Shown: positions 16,377-25,010 of the stretch, in pieces | Position numbering within the stretch: position 1 is the first letter of the stretch | Layout of the letters: each line of letters starts with the position of its first letter | From: Indioceanicola profundi | GTDB taxonomy: Bacteria > Pseudomonadota > Alphaproteobacteria > Azospirillales > Azospirillaceae | Direction of reading: 5' to 3' | Assembly: GCF_003568845.1 (NCBI RefSeq) | Contig: NZ_CP030127.1 | Span: 775,501-839,500, forward strand | DNA: 64,000 bases | The notes under the pieces: model-generated | What the model was told of the DNA's origin: nothing | What the model saw: only the letters and a program-made list of their open reading frames with translations | The model's database searches: none | Translations under genes and position numbers: made by a program

Positions 16377-17528
16377 ATGGCCCTGGATGCCGAAACGTTG
16401 CGCCAACTGGTGGAGACTGTAGACCGGTTCGCCCGCGAACGGCTGATTCCGGCGGAACATCAGGTCGCCGAAACCGACGCAATCCCCGACGACATTGTGG
16501 CCGAGATGCGCGAGATGGGCCTGTTCGGCATGTCGGTGCCGGAGGCCTATGGGGGCCTTGGGCTCCGCATGTCGGAGGAGGTGCAGGTCGTTTTCGCCCT
16601 TTGCCAAGCATCGCCGGCCTTCCGTTCCCTCATCGGGACCAATAACGGCATCGGCTCCCAAGGCATCGTCATGGACGGGACGGAGGAGCAGAAGAGGCGT
16701 TGGCTGCCTCGGCTGGCGGCTGGCGAGATCATCGCCTCGTTCGCACTGACGGAGCCGGAAGCCGGGTCGGATGCCGCCAGCCTGCGCGCCAGCGCCCGCC
16801 GGGACGGCAATTGCTATGTCTTAAATGGTACGAAGCGCTTCATCACCAACGCCCCGCGCGCTGGCCTGTTCACTGTGATGGCCCGTACCGACCCGTCGGT
16901 GGCTGGCGCCGGCGGCATCTCCGCCTTCCTGGTGGAGGCGGGCACGCCCGGACTTCATATGGGATTGCCCGACCGCAAGATGGGCCAGAAGGGCGCCCTG
17001 ACCGCCGACATCATATTCGAGGACTGCCGCGTGCCGGCCGATGCCCTGCTGGGCGGGGTGGAAGGCCAGGGGTTCCGGACCGCGATGAAGGTGCTGGACC
17101 GTGGCCGTTTACATATTGCCGCCGTCTGCGTCGGGATCGCGGAGCGCCTGATCCGGGACAGTGTCTGTTATGCCCTGGAACGGCGGCAGTTCGGCAAGCC
17201 CATCGCGGAATTCCAGCTTGTCCAGGCCATGCTGGCCGACAGCCGGATGGAGGCCTATGCCGCACGCTGCATGGTCATGGATGCTGCGGGCAAGCTGGAT
17301 GCCGGCCAGCCGATTTCCACGGAAGCGGCCTGCTGCAAGCTGTTCGCCAGCGAAATGGTGGGACGCGTGGCGGACCGGGCCGTGCAGGTCCATGGAGGAG
17401 CCGGCTACATCGCCGATTACGGCATCGAACGCTTCTACCGCGATGTGCGTCTGTTCCGGCTCTACGAAGGCACCAGCCAGATCCAGCAGATCGTCATCGC
17501 CCGCAACATGCTGCGCGACGCTGTCTAA
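16377..17528 (+). CDS. Acyl-CoA dehydrogenase
   Basis: A 383-residue FAD enzyme of beta-oxidation type. Visible signatures are FALTEPEAGSDAASL (FAD/substrate loop), RFITNAP, and near the C-terminus YEGTSQIQQIVIARN, whose Glu is the usual catalytic base. VHGGAGYIADYGIERFYRD is the second ACAD signature. AGGGAGGAA lies 4 nt before the ATG. It is followed after 15 bp by a PcaF-type thiolase, which suggests a substrate degraded via 3-oxoadipyl-CoA or a related dicarboxyl-CoA. Chain-length specificity cannot be read directly. Confidence 0.9.
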   Translation: MALDAETLRQLVETVDRFARERLIPAEHQVAETDAIPDDIVAEMREMGLFGMSVPEAYGGLGLRMSEEVQVVFALCQASPAFRSLIGTNNGIGSQGIVMDGTEEQKRRWLPRLAAGEIIASFALTEPEAGSDAASLRASARRDGNCYVLNGTKRFITNAPRAGLFTVMARTDPSVAGAGGISAFLVEAGTPGLHMGLPDRKMGQKGALTADIIFEDCRVPADALLGGVEGQGFRTAMKVLDRGRLHIAAVCVGIAERLIRDSVCYALERRQFGKPIAEFQLVQAMLADSRMEAYAARCMVMDAAGKLDAGQPISTEAACCKLFASEMVGRVADRAVQVHGGAGYIADYGIERFYRDVRLFRLYEGTSQIQQIVIARNMLRDAV

Positions 17529-17543
17529 CCAGGAGATCCGAAT

Positions 17544-18749
17544 GTGACCGAGGTTTTCATCTGCGACGCCGTCCGCACGCCCATCGGCCGGTACGGCGGC
17601 GCCCTCTCCTCCATCCGGGCGGACGACCTCGGCGCGGTGCCACTGAGGGCGCTGATGGCCCGCCACCCGGGGCTGGACTGGGAGGCTGTGGACGAGGTGG
17701 TGTTCGGCTGCGCCAATCAGTCCGGCGAGGACAATCGGAATGTCGCCCGCATGGCCCTGTTGCTGGCGGGACTGCCCCAGGCGGTGCCGGGCAGCACCAT
17801 CAACCGGCTCTGCGGCTCGGGCATGGACGCAATCGCCATTGCCGCCCGTTCCATCCGGGCCGGCGAGGCGGATCTGGTCATCGCCGGCGGCGTAGAGAGC
17901 ATGAGCCGGGCGCCTTATGTGGTCGCCAAGGCGGACAGCGCCTTCTCCCGCTCTGTGACCATGGAGGATACGACCATCGGCTGGCGGTTCGTCAATCCGC
18001 TGATGGAGAGAACCTACGGCATCGACAGCATGCCGGAGACAGCGGAGAACGTGGCCGCCGAGTTCGGCGTCTCCCGCGCTGATCAGGATGCGTTCGCCTA
18101 CCGCTCCCAGATGCGGGCCGCCGCGGCGACCAAGGCCGGGCGGTTTGTAGAGGAGATCGTACCGGTGCCGGTTCCCGGACGGAAAGGAGCCGTGACGGAG
18201 GTAGCGGCCGATGAACATCCTCGCCCGGACACCTCGCCAGACAGCCTTGCAAGGCTGCCGACGCCCTTCCGCGCCGGTGGAACGGTCACGGCGGGCAATG
18301 CGTCGGGTGTGAATGACGGCGCCTGCGCCCTGATCGTCGCCAGCGCAGCGGCGGTGGAGCGCCATCGGCTGGTCCCGCGGGCCCGCGTCGTGGGTGCGGC
18401 CACCGCAGGCGTACCTCCCCGCATCATGGGCATCGGCCCGGTGCCGGCAACCCGCAAGCTGCTGACCAGAACCGGTCTCTCCATCCGCGATATGGACGTG
18501 ATCGAACTGAATGAGGCTTTCGCGGCCCAGGCACTCGCCTGCCTGCGTGAACTGGGACTGCCGGACGACGCCCCGCAAGTGAACCCCAATGGCGGCGCTA
18601 TCGCGCTGGGCCATCCGCTGGGGATGAGCGGGGCGCGGCTGGTAACTACGGCGGTTTATGAGCTGCAACGCCGGGATGCGCGCTTCGCCTTGTGCACCAT
18701 GTGCATCGGCGTCGGCCAGGGAATCGCCATGGTGATCGAGCGGGTGTGA
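17544..18749 (+). CDS. pcaF: 3-oxoadipyl-CoA thiolase-type acetyl-CoA acyltransferase
   Basis: A 401-residue thiolase starting at GTG (the overlapping ATG is out of frame). [10 protein letters not shown] holds the acyl-accepting Cys, [14 protein letters not shown] the conserved His, and [10 protein letters not shown] the second Cys. [20 protein letters not shown] is the segment characteristic of PcaF/PaaJ thiolases, which cleave 3-oxoadipyl-CoA to succinyl-CoA and acetyl-CoA. It is coupled with the acyl-CoA dehydrogenase upstream; together they resemble part of a dicarboxylate or aromatic degradation route. The other enzymes are not in the window. Confidence 0.8.
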   Translation: MTEVFICDAVRTPIGRYGGALSSIRADDLGAVPLRALMARHPGLDWEAVDEVVFGCANQSGEDNRNVARMALLLAGLPQAVPGSTINRLCGSGMDAIAIAARSIRAGEADLVIAGGVESMSRAPYVVAKADSAFSRSVTMEDTTIGWRFVNPLMERTYGIDSMPETAENVAAEFGVSRADQDAFAYRSQMRAAAATKAGRFVEEIVPVPVPGRKGAVTEVAADEHPRPDTSPDSLARLPTPFRAGGTVTAGNASGVNDGACALIVASAAAVERHRLVPRARVVGAATAGVPPRIMGIGPVPATRKLLTRTGLSIRDMDVIELNEAFAAQALACLRELGLPDDAPQVNPNGGAIALGHPLGMSGARLVTTAVYELQRRDARFALCTMCIGVGQGIAMVIERV

Positions 18750-18764
18750 ACCGCTGAACGGAAA

Positions 18765-18794
18765 CCGCCCGTCACGCCAAAGGCGGACGGGCGG
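18765..18794. terminator. Terminator-like hairpin between converging genes
   Basis: CCGCCCGTC-A-CGCC, loop AAA, GGCG-GACGGGCGG: a 13-bp stem with one bulge. It lies between the converging thiolase and chemoreceptor genes and could serve both. There is no long T-tract. Confidence 0.55.
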
Positions 18795-18813
18795 AAGTCG
18801 GGATTGTGAACGG

Positions 18814-20832
18814 TCAGGCGGCGCGGACGTTGGCCAGGAACTTCGCCACCTCGGTTCGCAGCCCCTCCGCGTTCCGGGCCAGTTCGTCCGACGCACCAAG
18901 CACCTGCTCCGCCGCAGCGCCCGTCTCGGCCGCGGCTTGGTTCACGCCCACGATGTTGCCGGAGACGTCGTGCGTACCGCGCGCCGCCTGCTGGACATTG
19001 GCGGCGATGTCCTGGGTAGCGGCCCCCTGCTCCTCCACGGCGGCGGCAATGCCGGACGCGATCTCGCTGATTCGGGTTACGGTGGAGCCGATCCCCTCCA
19101 CCGCGCGCTGCGCACCGCCGGTAGCGGCCTGGATTTCCGCCACCTTCGCCTGGATCTCCTCCGTGGCCTTTGCGGTCTGGTTGGCCAGGGCCTTTACCTC
19201 GGAGGCAACGACGGCGAAGCCCTTGCCGGCTTCGCCAGCACGGGCCGCCTCGATGGTGGCGTTGAGCGCCAGCAGGTTCGTCTGGCCGGCGATGCTCTGG
19301 ATCAGGTCCACCACGTTGCCGATCTCCGCTGCGGCCCGGACCAGCCCTTCGATGGTCTCTGCCGTGCGGCCGGACTCCAGGACCGCTTCGCCGGCAATGT
19401 TGCTGGACTGCGCCACCTGTCGGGCGATCTCCTGGATGGAGGCGGACAGCTCCTCCGTCGCACCGGCCACGGTGTTGACGTTGGCGCTCGCCTGTTCCGC
19501 CGCTGCGGCCACGGCCGTGGACTGGGCGCTGGCCTGCTGCGCGGTGGCCGACATGGCGGAGGCGGCGGAACGCATTTCCGTGGCAGCAGACGCAACGCTC
19601 TCCACAACGCCCTTAACCGAGGCTTCGAACTCGTTGGCCATGCGCAGCTGCGCCTCGCGCTGTTCGCGCCGCGACCGCTCCTCGGCCTCCTTGGCGGCGG
19701 CCTCCATCTCGCGGTTCTTGATCATGTTCTGCTTGAAGACCAGCACCGACTGCGCCATCGCGCCGACCTCGTCGCCGCGGCCGGTCGCCGGCACTTTCGT
19801 CGAGAGATCACCGTCAGCCAATTGGCGCATAGCCCCAGTCAGACCCTGGATCGGCCGGGTCACGGAGCGCGAAACCAGCAGCAGCACGACAAAGAGGACC
19901 ACGCCAATTGCGGCGAGCGCCCCCAGGACCGTGCGGCGGGCTTCAATGCTTTCGGAAAGAATATCTTCCAGCATCGCCGTTTTGGCAGCGGAGGCATTCT
20001 GAACGAAGCTCTCCACCCCCTCGATCACCTTGGTCCGGGTCGGATCAATGCTGGATGTGCGCACCTCAGAGATCTTGACGCCGAAATCGCCCAGCGTTCT
20101 GCACAGGGCGACATAGTTCGTCAGCGCCTCCGTCGCCGCCGCAGCCGAATCCGCCATGACCGGCGACTGCGCCAGCTCGTTGAGGATGCTGAAGGCTTCG
20201 TCGCTGGATTTCGCAATCCGCTCCAGAACCTTGGGATTTCCCTCGGTCAGGTAGCGCAGGATGGCGCCTCGGGCGTCGTTGTAGAGTTCGGTTACGCGGG
20301 CGGCCTTCGGTCCGGCTCCGGCGGGCGCAGCCTGCTCGGACGCCGCCTCCGACAGGTGCCGCAGCTTTTCGGCCACCTTGGGGCCAATCCCGAAGAACTG
20401 GTTCTGCCTGACGTCGAGCCGTTCCACCGTCAGGCTGGTCACCTCCGCCAGCGCCTTCCGGTGTTCCTCCCAGACCTGCGCAACCTGCTTCAGACGATCC
20501 CGGTGTTCGGCATCGGTGGTCTCGATGATCTGCTTCAGGATCTGCGCCGTCCGCGCCGCCTCGGCCGCCGTGGCTTCGCCCGCCTTCGCGGCATCGTCCG
20601 GATTCGCCGTCATGTACATGTCGCGCAACAGCGTGGCGCTCTGCCGGACGGCCGCCTTGGCCTCGTTCGCTAGGTCCGCCGCCTGCGTCGCTTCCTGCAC
20701 TTCGCCCGCACTCTCGATGGTGTGAGCCAGGTTCGTGTTCGTAATCGCACCCAGACCCGCCATCATGACGACGGTGAGGATGGAGCTTCCCAGAAGCCGA
20801 GCGGTGATCGAAGTGTTGAGCAAACGTCGCAT
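18814..20832 (-). CDS. Methyl-accepting chemotaxis protein
   Basis: A 672-residue chemoreceptor. The N-terminal membrane helix is at about residues 10-32, then a helical periplasmic sensor of about 270 residues. The second membrane helix ([19 protein letters not shown]) is near residue 300, a HAMP domain follows ([19 protein letters not shown]), then a cytoplasmic signalling helix bundle whose tip reads [20 protein letters not shown]. There is no CheR-tethering pentapeptide at the C-terminus. The sensor looks like a helical-bundle type; the ligand is unknown. It is a single gene with no che genes nearby. Confidence 0.92.
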   Translation of the reverse strand: MRRLLNTSITARLLGSSILTVVMMAGLGAITNTNLAHTIESAGEVQEATQAADLANEAKAAVRQSATLLRDMYMTANPDDAAKAGEATAAEAARTAQILKQIIETTDAEHRDRLKQVAQVWEEHRKALAEVTSLTVERLDVRQNQFFGIGPKVAEKLRHLSEAASEQAAPAGAGPKAARVTELYNDARGAILRYLTEGNPKVLERIAKSSDEAFSILNELAQSPVMADSAAAATEALTNYVALCRTLGDFGVKISEVRTSSIDPTRTKVIEGVESFVQNASAAKTAMLEDILSESIEARRTVLGALAAIGVVLFVVLLLVSRSVTRPIQGLTGAMRQLADGDLSTKVPATGRGDEVGAMAQSVLVFKQNMIKNREMEAAAKEAEERSRREQREAQLRMANEFEASVKGVVESVASAATEMRSAASAMSATAQQASAQSTAVAAAAEQASANVNTVAGATEELSASIQEIARQVAQSSNIAGEAVLESGRTAETIEGLVRAAAEIGNVVDLIQSIAGQTNLLALNATIEAARAGEAGKGFAVVASEVKALANQTAKATEEIQAKVAEIQAATGGAQRAVEGIGSTVTRISEIASGIAAAVEEQGAATQDIAANVQQAARGTHDVSGNIVGVNQAAAETGAAAEQVLGASDELARNAEGLRTEVAKFLANVRAA

Positions 20833-21044
20833 AAGTCGTCCCGTTCTTGTGATCCGCCGACATGGAACAGACGCGCCTTTGGCTAATCCGGCCGACGATT
20901 CATCCGACTACGCCTTATGCGCAGTTAAAATAGGGTTACAATTTTTACTTAATCGCGGGTTGATACCGTTCATCCGGCACTTGTTTGCCGACCGATCCCA
21001 TTGAGCTTTAATTCATATGTCAATGGCTTGCCGTCCAGGCCTCA

Positions 21045-21755
21045 TCAGTCCGCGCCGAGCCGGATGTAGGCCGGGGGCAGCGATGATAGGAAATCCATGA
21101 AGGTATCGCCTTGGATCGCGATGTGGGCCATCATCGCCGCCCGTGCGCCCGGACCGTCGCCGGACCGGATAGCTTCCAGAATGGCTCCATGTTCAGCCCA
21201 GGAGCGTTGCGTCCGCCCGCGGTGGCGGAGTTGGAGACGCCGGTACGGCGCCACCCGGTTGCGGAGACTGCGGGTTGTCTCCTCAAGGAACCGGTTTCGG
21301 CTGGCGGCATAAAGCGCCTCGTGGAAGCGCCGGTTCTCGGCGTAATACCCATCGGGATCGCCGGCTGCCGCCAGGGCTCCGCACCGCTCATGCACCTGTT
21401 CCAGTTCGGCCAGCTCCTCCGCGGTGATCCGTCGGGCCGCCAACTCGACGCACAGCCCTTCCAGGGACGCCATCACCTCAAACATCTCCAGTATATCCTG
21501 GACCGTCGGGCTCGCCACAATGGCCCCTTGCCGCGGCCGGATTTCCACCAGCCCGGCGGAAGCGAGCTGCATCAAGGCCTCCCGCACCGGTGTCCGGCTG
21601 ACATTGTAGCGCTGGGCCAGCAGTGGTTCCTCAAGCCGGAAACCGGGGGGATACTCGCCGGAGATGATGGCCTGCTCGATCCGGTCCCGAAGCTGATCGG
21701 TCCGGTTCCCCCTCGCCTCTCCCTGCCGGGAGGCCTTGCTGCCGTCATAAGTCAT
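21045..21755 (-). CDS. GntR-family regulator with FCD domain
   Basis: A 236-residue regulator. Residues about 12-80 are a winged helix with NRTDQLRDRIEQAIISGEYPP and VSRTPVREALMQLASAGLVE, typical of the FadR/VanR branch. The rest is an all-helical FCD effector domain with the metal-ligand pattern near ENRRFHEALY and AEHGAILEAI. It is divergent from the TRAP transporter and malonyl-CoA decarboxylase genes, so it probably controls them, in the way MatR controls malonate genes in rhizobia. Start 21755 is chosen because the winged helix follows at once; the upstream frame is not protein-like. Confidence 0.85.
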   Translation of the reverse strand: MTYDGSKASRQGEARGNRTDQLRDRIEQAIISGEYPPGFRLEEPLLAQRYNVSRTPVREALMQLASAGLVEIRPRQGAIVASPTVQDILEMFEVMASLEGLCVELAARRITAEELAELEQVHERCGALAAAGDPDGYYAENRRFHEALYAASRNRFLEETTRSLRNRVAPYRRLQLRHRGRTQRSWAEHGAILEAIRSGDGPGARAAMMAHIAIQGDTFMDFLSSLPPAYIRLGAD

Positions 21756-21814
21756 GGGGGCCCACGAAATATACGTGGAAGTTGAGCCTTCGCGCATGCG
21801 CAAATAAATGCTGC

Positions 21815-21852
21815 CATGCACAATGACCGAATGTGCATGCACAATGTACATT
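21815..21852 (+). promoter_or_regulatory. Cluster of overlapping palindromes upstream of dctP
   Basis: Inverted arms CATGCACA (21815-21822) and TGTGCATG (21832-21839), the perfect palindrome TGTGCATGCACA (21832-21843) and the perfect palindrome AATGTACATT (21843-21852) abut the probable -35 element. GntR/FCD proteins bind short palindromes of this kind, so this is the likely operator of the adjacent regulator. Confidence 0.6.
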
Positions 21853-21853
21853 C

Positions 21854-21882
21854 TTGCATACATACAGACAAGCGCGTATAAG
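21854..21882 (+). promoter_or_regulatory. Candidate promoter of the TRAP operon
   Basis: TTGCAT (21854-21859), 17 nt, TATAAG (21877-21882). The start would be near 21889, about 50 nt before dctP. The palindromes lie directly upstream. Confidence 0.5.
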
Positions 21883-21941
21883 CTCTCTTGAAGAGACCGC
21901 AATGTTTCCACCACAAAAGATAAAATGCCAGGGAGGCACCC

Positions 21942-22937
21942 ATGAAGACGATGCTGAAAGGGCTCTGCACGATTGGATTTCTGCTGGCCGGCGCTGCCAT
22001 GCCGGTCCAGGCGGAAACCTGGAAGGCTTCGCACCAGTGGCCGCAGGGCACCGGCGATTTCCGCGCTGAAATGGTCGAAATGATCGCGAATGAGGTGAAT
22101 GCCGCCAACGTCGGTCTGGAGATCAAGATCTTCCCCGGCGCCGCGCTGGTGAAGCCTCGGGAACAGTGGAACGCCGTCACGCGGGGCCAGATCGAGATGA
22201 CCCTGTTCCCGCTGGACTACGCCTCCGGCAAGTTCCCGCAATTCAGCGCCACGCTGATGCCGGGCCTGGTCAAGAACCATGAGCATGCGAAGCGGCTGTC
22301 CAAGTCGCCCTTCATGGACAAGATCAAGGCGATCATCGAAGAGAACGGCGCCATGGTGCTGGCCGATGGCTGGCTGGCCGGCGGCTTCGCCTCCAAGAAG
22401 AACTGCATCCTAGCGCCCGAGGACATCAAGGGTCAGGTGACCCGCGCCGCCGGACCGATGTTCGAGAAGATGCTGGTCGGGGCGGGCGCCTCGATCTCCT
22501 CCATGCCGTCGTCGGAAATCTACACCGGCATGCAGACCGGCGTTCTGGACGCCGCCAACACCTCTTCGGAGAGCTTCACCTCCTACCGCCTGTATGAGCA
22601 GGTCACCTGCATGACCCCGCCGGGCGAGCATGCCCTGTGGTTCATGTACGAGCCGATCATCGTCAACAAGCGCGCCTTCGACAGCCTGGACGACAAGCAG
22701 AAGAAGGCGGTGCTGGATGCCGCCAAGAAGGCGGAGGATTTCGGCTTCGAGCGGGCTGCCGCGGCCGACACCGCGATGGTCGAGACCTTCCAGAAGGCGG
22801 GCGTCAAGATCGTCTACATGACCGCGGATCAGGCCAAGGCCTGGCGCGAAATCGCTACCATGACCTCCTATAAGGACTTCGAAGCCTCCGTGCCCAATGG
22901 CAAGGAGCTGATCGACGCGGCGCTGGCCGTCGAATAA
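21942..22937 (+). CDS. TRAP transporter substrate-binding protein DctP-type
   Basis: A 331-residue periplasmic binding protein. Residues 1-24 are a signal peptide ending PVQAE. The mature start TWKASHQWPQGTGDFRAEMV is typical of DctP proteins, and the ligand-binding Arg region (QVTRAAGPMFEKML, preceding SEIYTGMQTGVLDA) is recognisable. AGGGAGG precedes the ATG. Followed by DctQ, DctM and malonyl-CoA decarboxylase, it probably binds malonate or another small dicarboxylate. Confidence 0.88.
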   Translation: MKTMLKGLCTIGFLLAGAAMPVQAETWKASHQWPQGTGDFRAEMVEMIANEVNAANVGLEIKIFPGAALVKPREQWNAVTRGQIEMTLFPLDYASGKFPQFSATLMPGLVKNHEHAKRLSKSPFMDKIKAIIEENGAMVLADGWLAGGFASKKNCILAPEDIKGQVTRAAGPMFEKMLVGAGASISSMPSSEIYTGMQTGVLDAANTSSESFTSYRLYEQVTCMTPPGEHALWFMYEPIIVNKRAFDSLDDKQKKAVLDAAKKAEDFGFERAAAADTAMVETFQKAGVKIVYMTADQAKAWREIATMTSYKDFEASVPNGKELIDAALAVE

Positions 22938-23031
22938 TCGCAGCGTGCGGCCGGCACAGGCCGGCTGCGGAATCGGCAGGGTGGTGCGGGCGCGGCGGTG
23001 CCGCGTCCGCATCGTCAAAGAAGGGTGCCGC

Positions 23032-23673
23032 ATGGACAGTTTCATCAAGGGAGTCGCCGCCGTTTCCAGGGCGCTGGGAGTGGTTGCCGCCCTTCTGATC
23101 GCCGTCTCGGTGCTCGTCGTCTGTCATATGGTCTTCGTGCGCTACGTGCTTGGGCACACGACGATCTGGCAGACCGAGTTCGTGACCTACGCCATCATCG
23201 CCGCCACGCTCATAGGCAGCCCCTATGTGCTGCTGAAACGGGGCCATGTGAATGTGGACCTGGTTCCGCTGTGGGCGTCGCTGAAGCTGCGCTGGTGGCT
23301 CCACGTGCTGTCCAGCATCATCACCATTGTCTTCGTGGGCTACATCGCCTTCGTGGGCGCGGAGTTGTGGTGGGAGTCGTGGCACCTGAACTGGCATTCG
23401 GACACGGTATGGCGCGTCCCGCTGTGGATTCCCTATGCCGCTCTGCCGATCGGCATGGCCATCCTCACGCTACAGGCCATAGCGGATCTGCTGTCCATGC
23501 TGACCGGCCGGACAAAGCCGTTCGGCCTGCCCGACGCGGTGGGTTTCGAAGCTGCGAACGAACTCGGCGTGGTGGCGGACCACGCACATGATGTGCCGCT
23601 GACCGCCGCGGCGGCATCGCCAGCCGCCCTCCATACCGACAACCATGGCCCGCGCAGGGAGGCCGGACGATGA
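23032..23673 (+). CDS. TRAP transporter small permease DctQ-type
   Basis: A 213-residue membrane protein with four hydrophobic helices and the DctQ-like WQTEFVTYAIIAATLIGSPY segment. It has an unusually long hydrophilic C-terminal tail of about 50 residues (GLPDAVGFEAANELGVVADH...). ATG 23032 is used because the family start MDSFIKGVAAVSRAL is there and AAGAAGGG precedes it. Its stop overlaps the DctM start in ATGA. Confidence 0.85.
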   Translation: MDSFIKGVAAVSRALGVVAALLIAVSVLVVCHMVFVRYVLGHTTIWQTEFVTYAIIAATLIGSPYVLLKRGHVNVDLVPLWASLKLRWWLHVLSSIITIVFVGYIAFVGAELWWESWHLNWHSDTVWRVPLWIPYAALPIGMAILTLQAIADLLSMLTGRTKPFGLPDAVGFEAANELGVVADHAHDVPLTAAAASPAALHTDNHGPRREAGR

Positions 23674-24986
23674 GTGCGCTGACCATTGGCCTGGGAGTCC
23701 TTGGCCTCACCGTGATGATGCTGGCCAGCGGGGCGCCTGTGGCCTTCGCACTCGGCCTCACCGCCATCGTGGCGTTGATCCTGTTCGAAGGGCCGGGCAG
23801 CCTGATCGGCATCGGCGAGGTGTTCTTCGCCGGGCTGGAAGACTTCACCCTGGTCTCCATCCCCATGTTCGTGCTGATGGGCGCGGCGGTCGCCTGCTCC
23901 CGCGCCGGTTCGGACCTGTACGAGGCGCTGGACCGCTGGCTCTATCGGGTGCCGGGCGGGCTGGTGATCTCCAACCTCGGCGCCTGCGCCACCTTCGCAG
24001 CCCTCACGGGGTCGAGCCCGGCCACCTGCGCCGCCATCGGCAAGATGGGCATCCCTGAGATGCGGCGCCGGGGATATCCGGATGAGATCGCCTGCGGTTC
24101 CATTGCCGCCGGCGGCACGCTCGGCATCCTGATCCCGCCCAGCCTGACCTTCATCCTGTACGGCATCGCGACCGAGACCTCCATCGGGCGGCTGTTCCTG
24201 GCCGGCGTGGTGCCGGGCATTCTGCTTACCACCATCTTCATGGCATGGACTTGGTTCGCTGTGCGCCGGTCCGGGTTCCAGAGCCATGCGCCCGGCTTCC
24301 GCTATACGATGGCGGAAAAGTTCCGGGCTCTGCCCAAGGTGCTGCCCTTCCTCGCCATCGTCGTCGCGGTGATGGTGGCGCTCTATGGCGGCATCGCCAC
24401 CCCGTCGGAGGCGGCAGGAGTCGGCGCCTTCTTCTGCGTCGTGCTGGCCGTTCTCTTCTACAGGCTCTGGCGGGCCGAGGATCTGTGGCGGATCTTCGGC
24501 GACACGACCAAGGAGTCGGTGATGATTCTGATGATCATCGGCGCCTCCGTCCTGTTCGGCTACATGCTGACCTCGCTGTTCATCACCCAGTCCCTGGCGA
24601 ACTGGATCGCCGGGCTGGACGTGAACCGCTGGGTGCTGATGGGGATGATCAACGTTTTCCTGCTGGTCGCCGGGTGTTTCCTGCCGCCGGCCGCCATCAT
24701 TCTGATGACCGCCCCGATCCTGCTGCCCATCATCACCGCGGCCGGGTTCGATCCCGTCTGGTTTGGCGTGATCCTGACCATCAATATGGAGATCGGGCTG
24801 ATCACGCCGCCGGTGGGGCTGAACCTCTACGTCATCAACGGCATCGCGCCGGAGGTGCCGTTGAAGCGTGTTCTTTGGGGGGCGATGCCCTATGTGCTTT
24901 GCATGGTCGTCGCGATCCTTATCCTGTCGGTATTCCCCGGCCTCGTCACCTGGCTTCCCGATCTGGTGATGGGCCCGGCAATCTGA
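23670..24986 (+). CDS. TRAP transporter large permease DctM-type
   Basis: A 438-residue polytopic membrane protein with about 12 hydrophobic helices. Family motifs such as SIPMFVLMGAAV, LTGSSPATCAAIGKMGIPEM and NMEIGLITPPVGLNLYV are visible. It is the Na+-coupled transport channel of the TRAP system and pairs with the DctQ encoded just upstream (4-bp overlap). The malonyl-CoA decarboxylase gene begins 24 bp downstream. Confidence 0.92.
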   Translation: MSALTIGLGVLGLTVMMLASGAPVAFALGLTAIVALILFEGPGSLIGIGEVFFAGLEDFTLVSIPMFVLMGAAVACSRAGSDLYEALDRWLYRVPGGLVISNLGACATFAALTGSSPATCAAIGKMGIPEMRRRGYPDEIACGSIAAGGTLGILIPPSLTFILYGIATETSIGRLFLAGVVPGILLTTIFMAWTWFAVRRSGFQSHAPGFRYTMAEKFRALPKVLPFLAIVVAVMVALYGGIATPSEAAGVGAFFCVVLAVLFYRLWRAEDLWRIFGDTTKESVMILMIIGASVLFGYMLTSLFITQSLANWIAGLDVNRWVLMGMINVFLLVAGCFLPPAAIILMTAPILLPIITAAGFDPVWFGVILTINMEIGLITPPVGLNLYVINGIAPEVPLKRVLWGAMPYVLCMVVAILILSVFPGLVTWLPDLVMGPAI

Positions 24987-25010
24987 CACCCTTGCATCAA
25001 GGAGGGCGCG

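Noticed and set aside
17109-18899. Long minus-strand frame across the dehydrogenase and thiolase
   Set aside because: Antisense shadow in GC-rich DNA; the plus strand encodes complete, recognisable enzymes.
20833-21044. Possible CtrA-like TTAA boxes upstream of the chemoreceptor
   Set aside because: The second half-site is interrupted (TTGTAAC) and the spacing does not fit TTAA-N7-TTAAC.
23433-24989. Minus-strand frame of 518 codons opposite dctM
   Set aside because: Rich in His, Gln, Asp and Gly with no fold signature; dctM on the plus strand is unambiguous.
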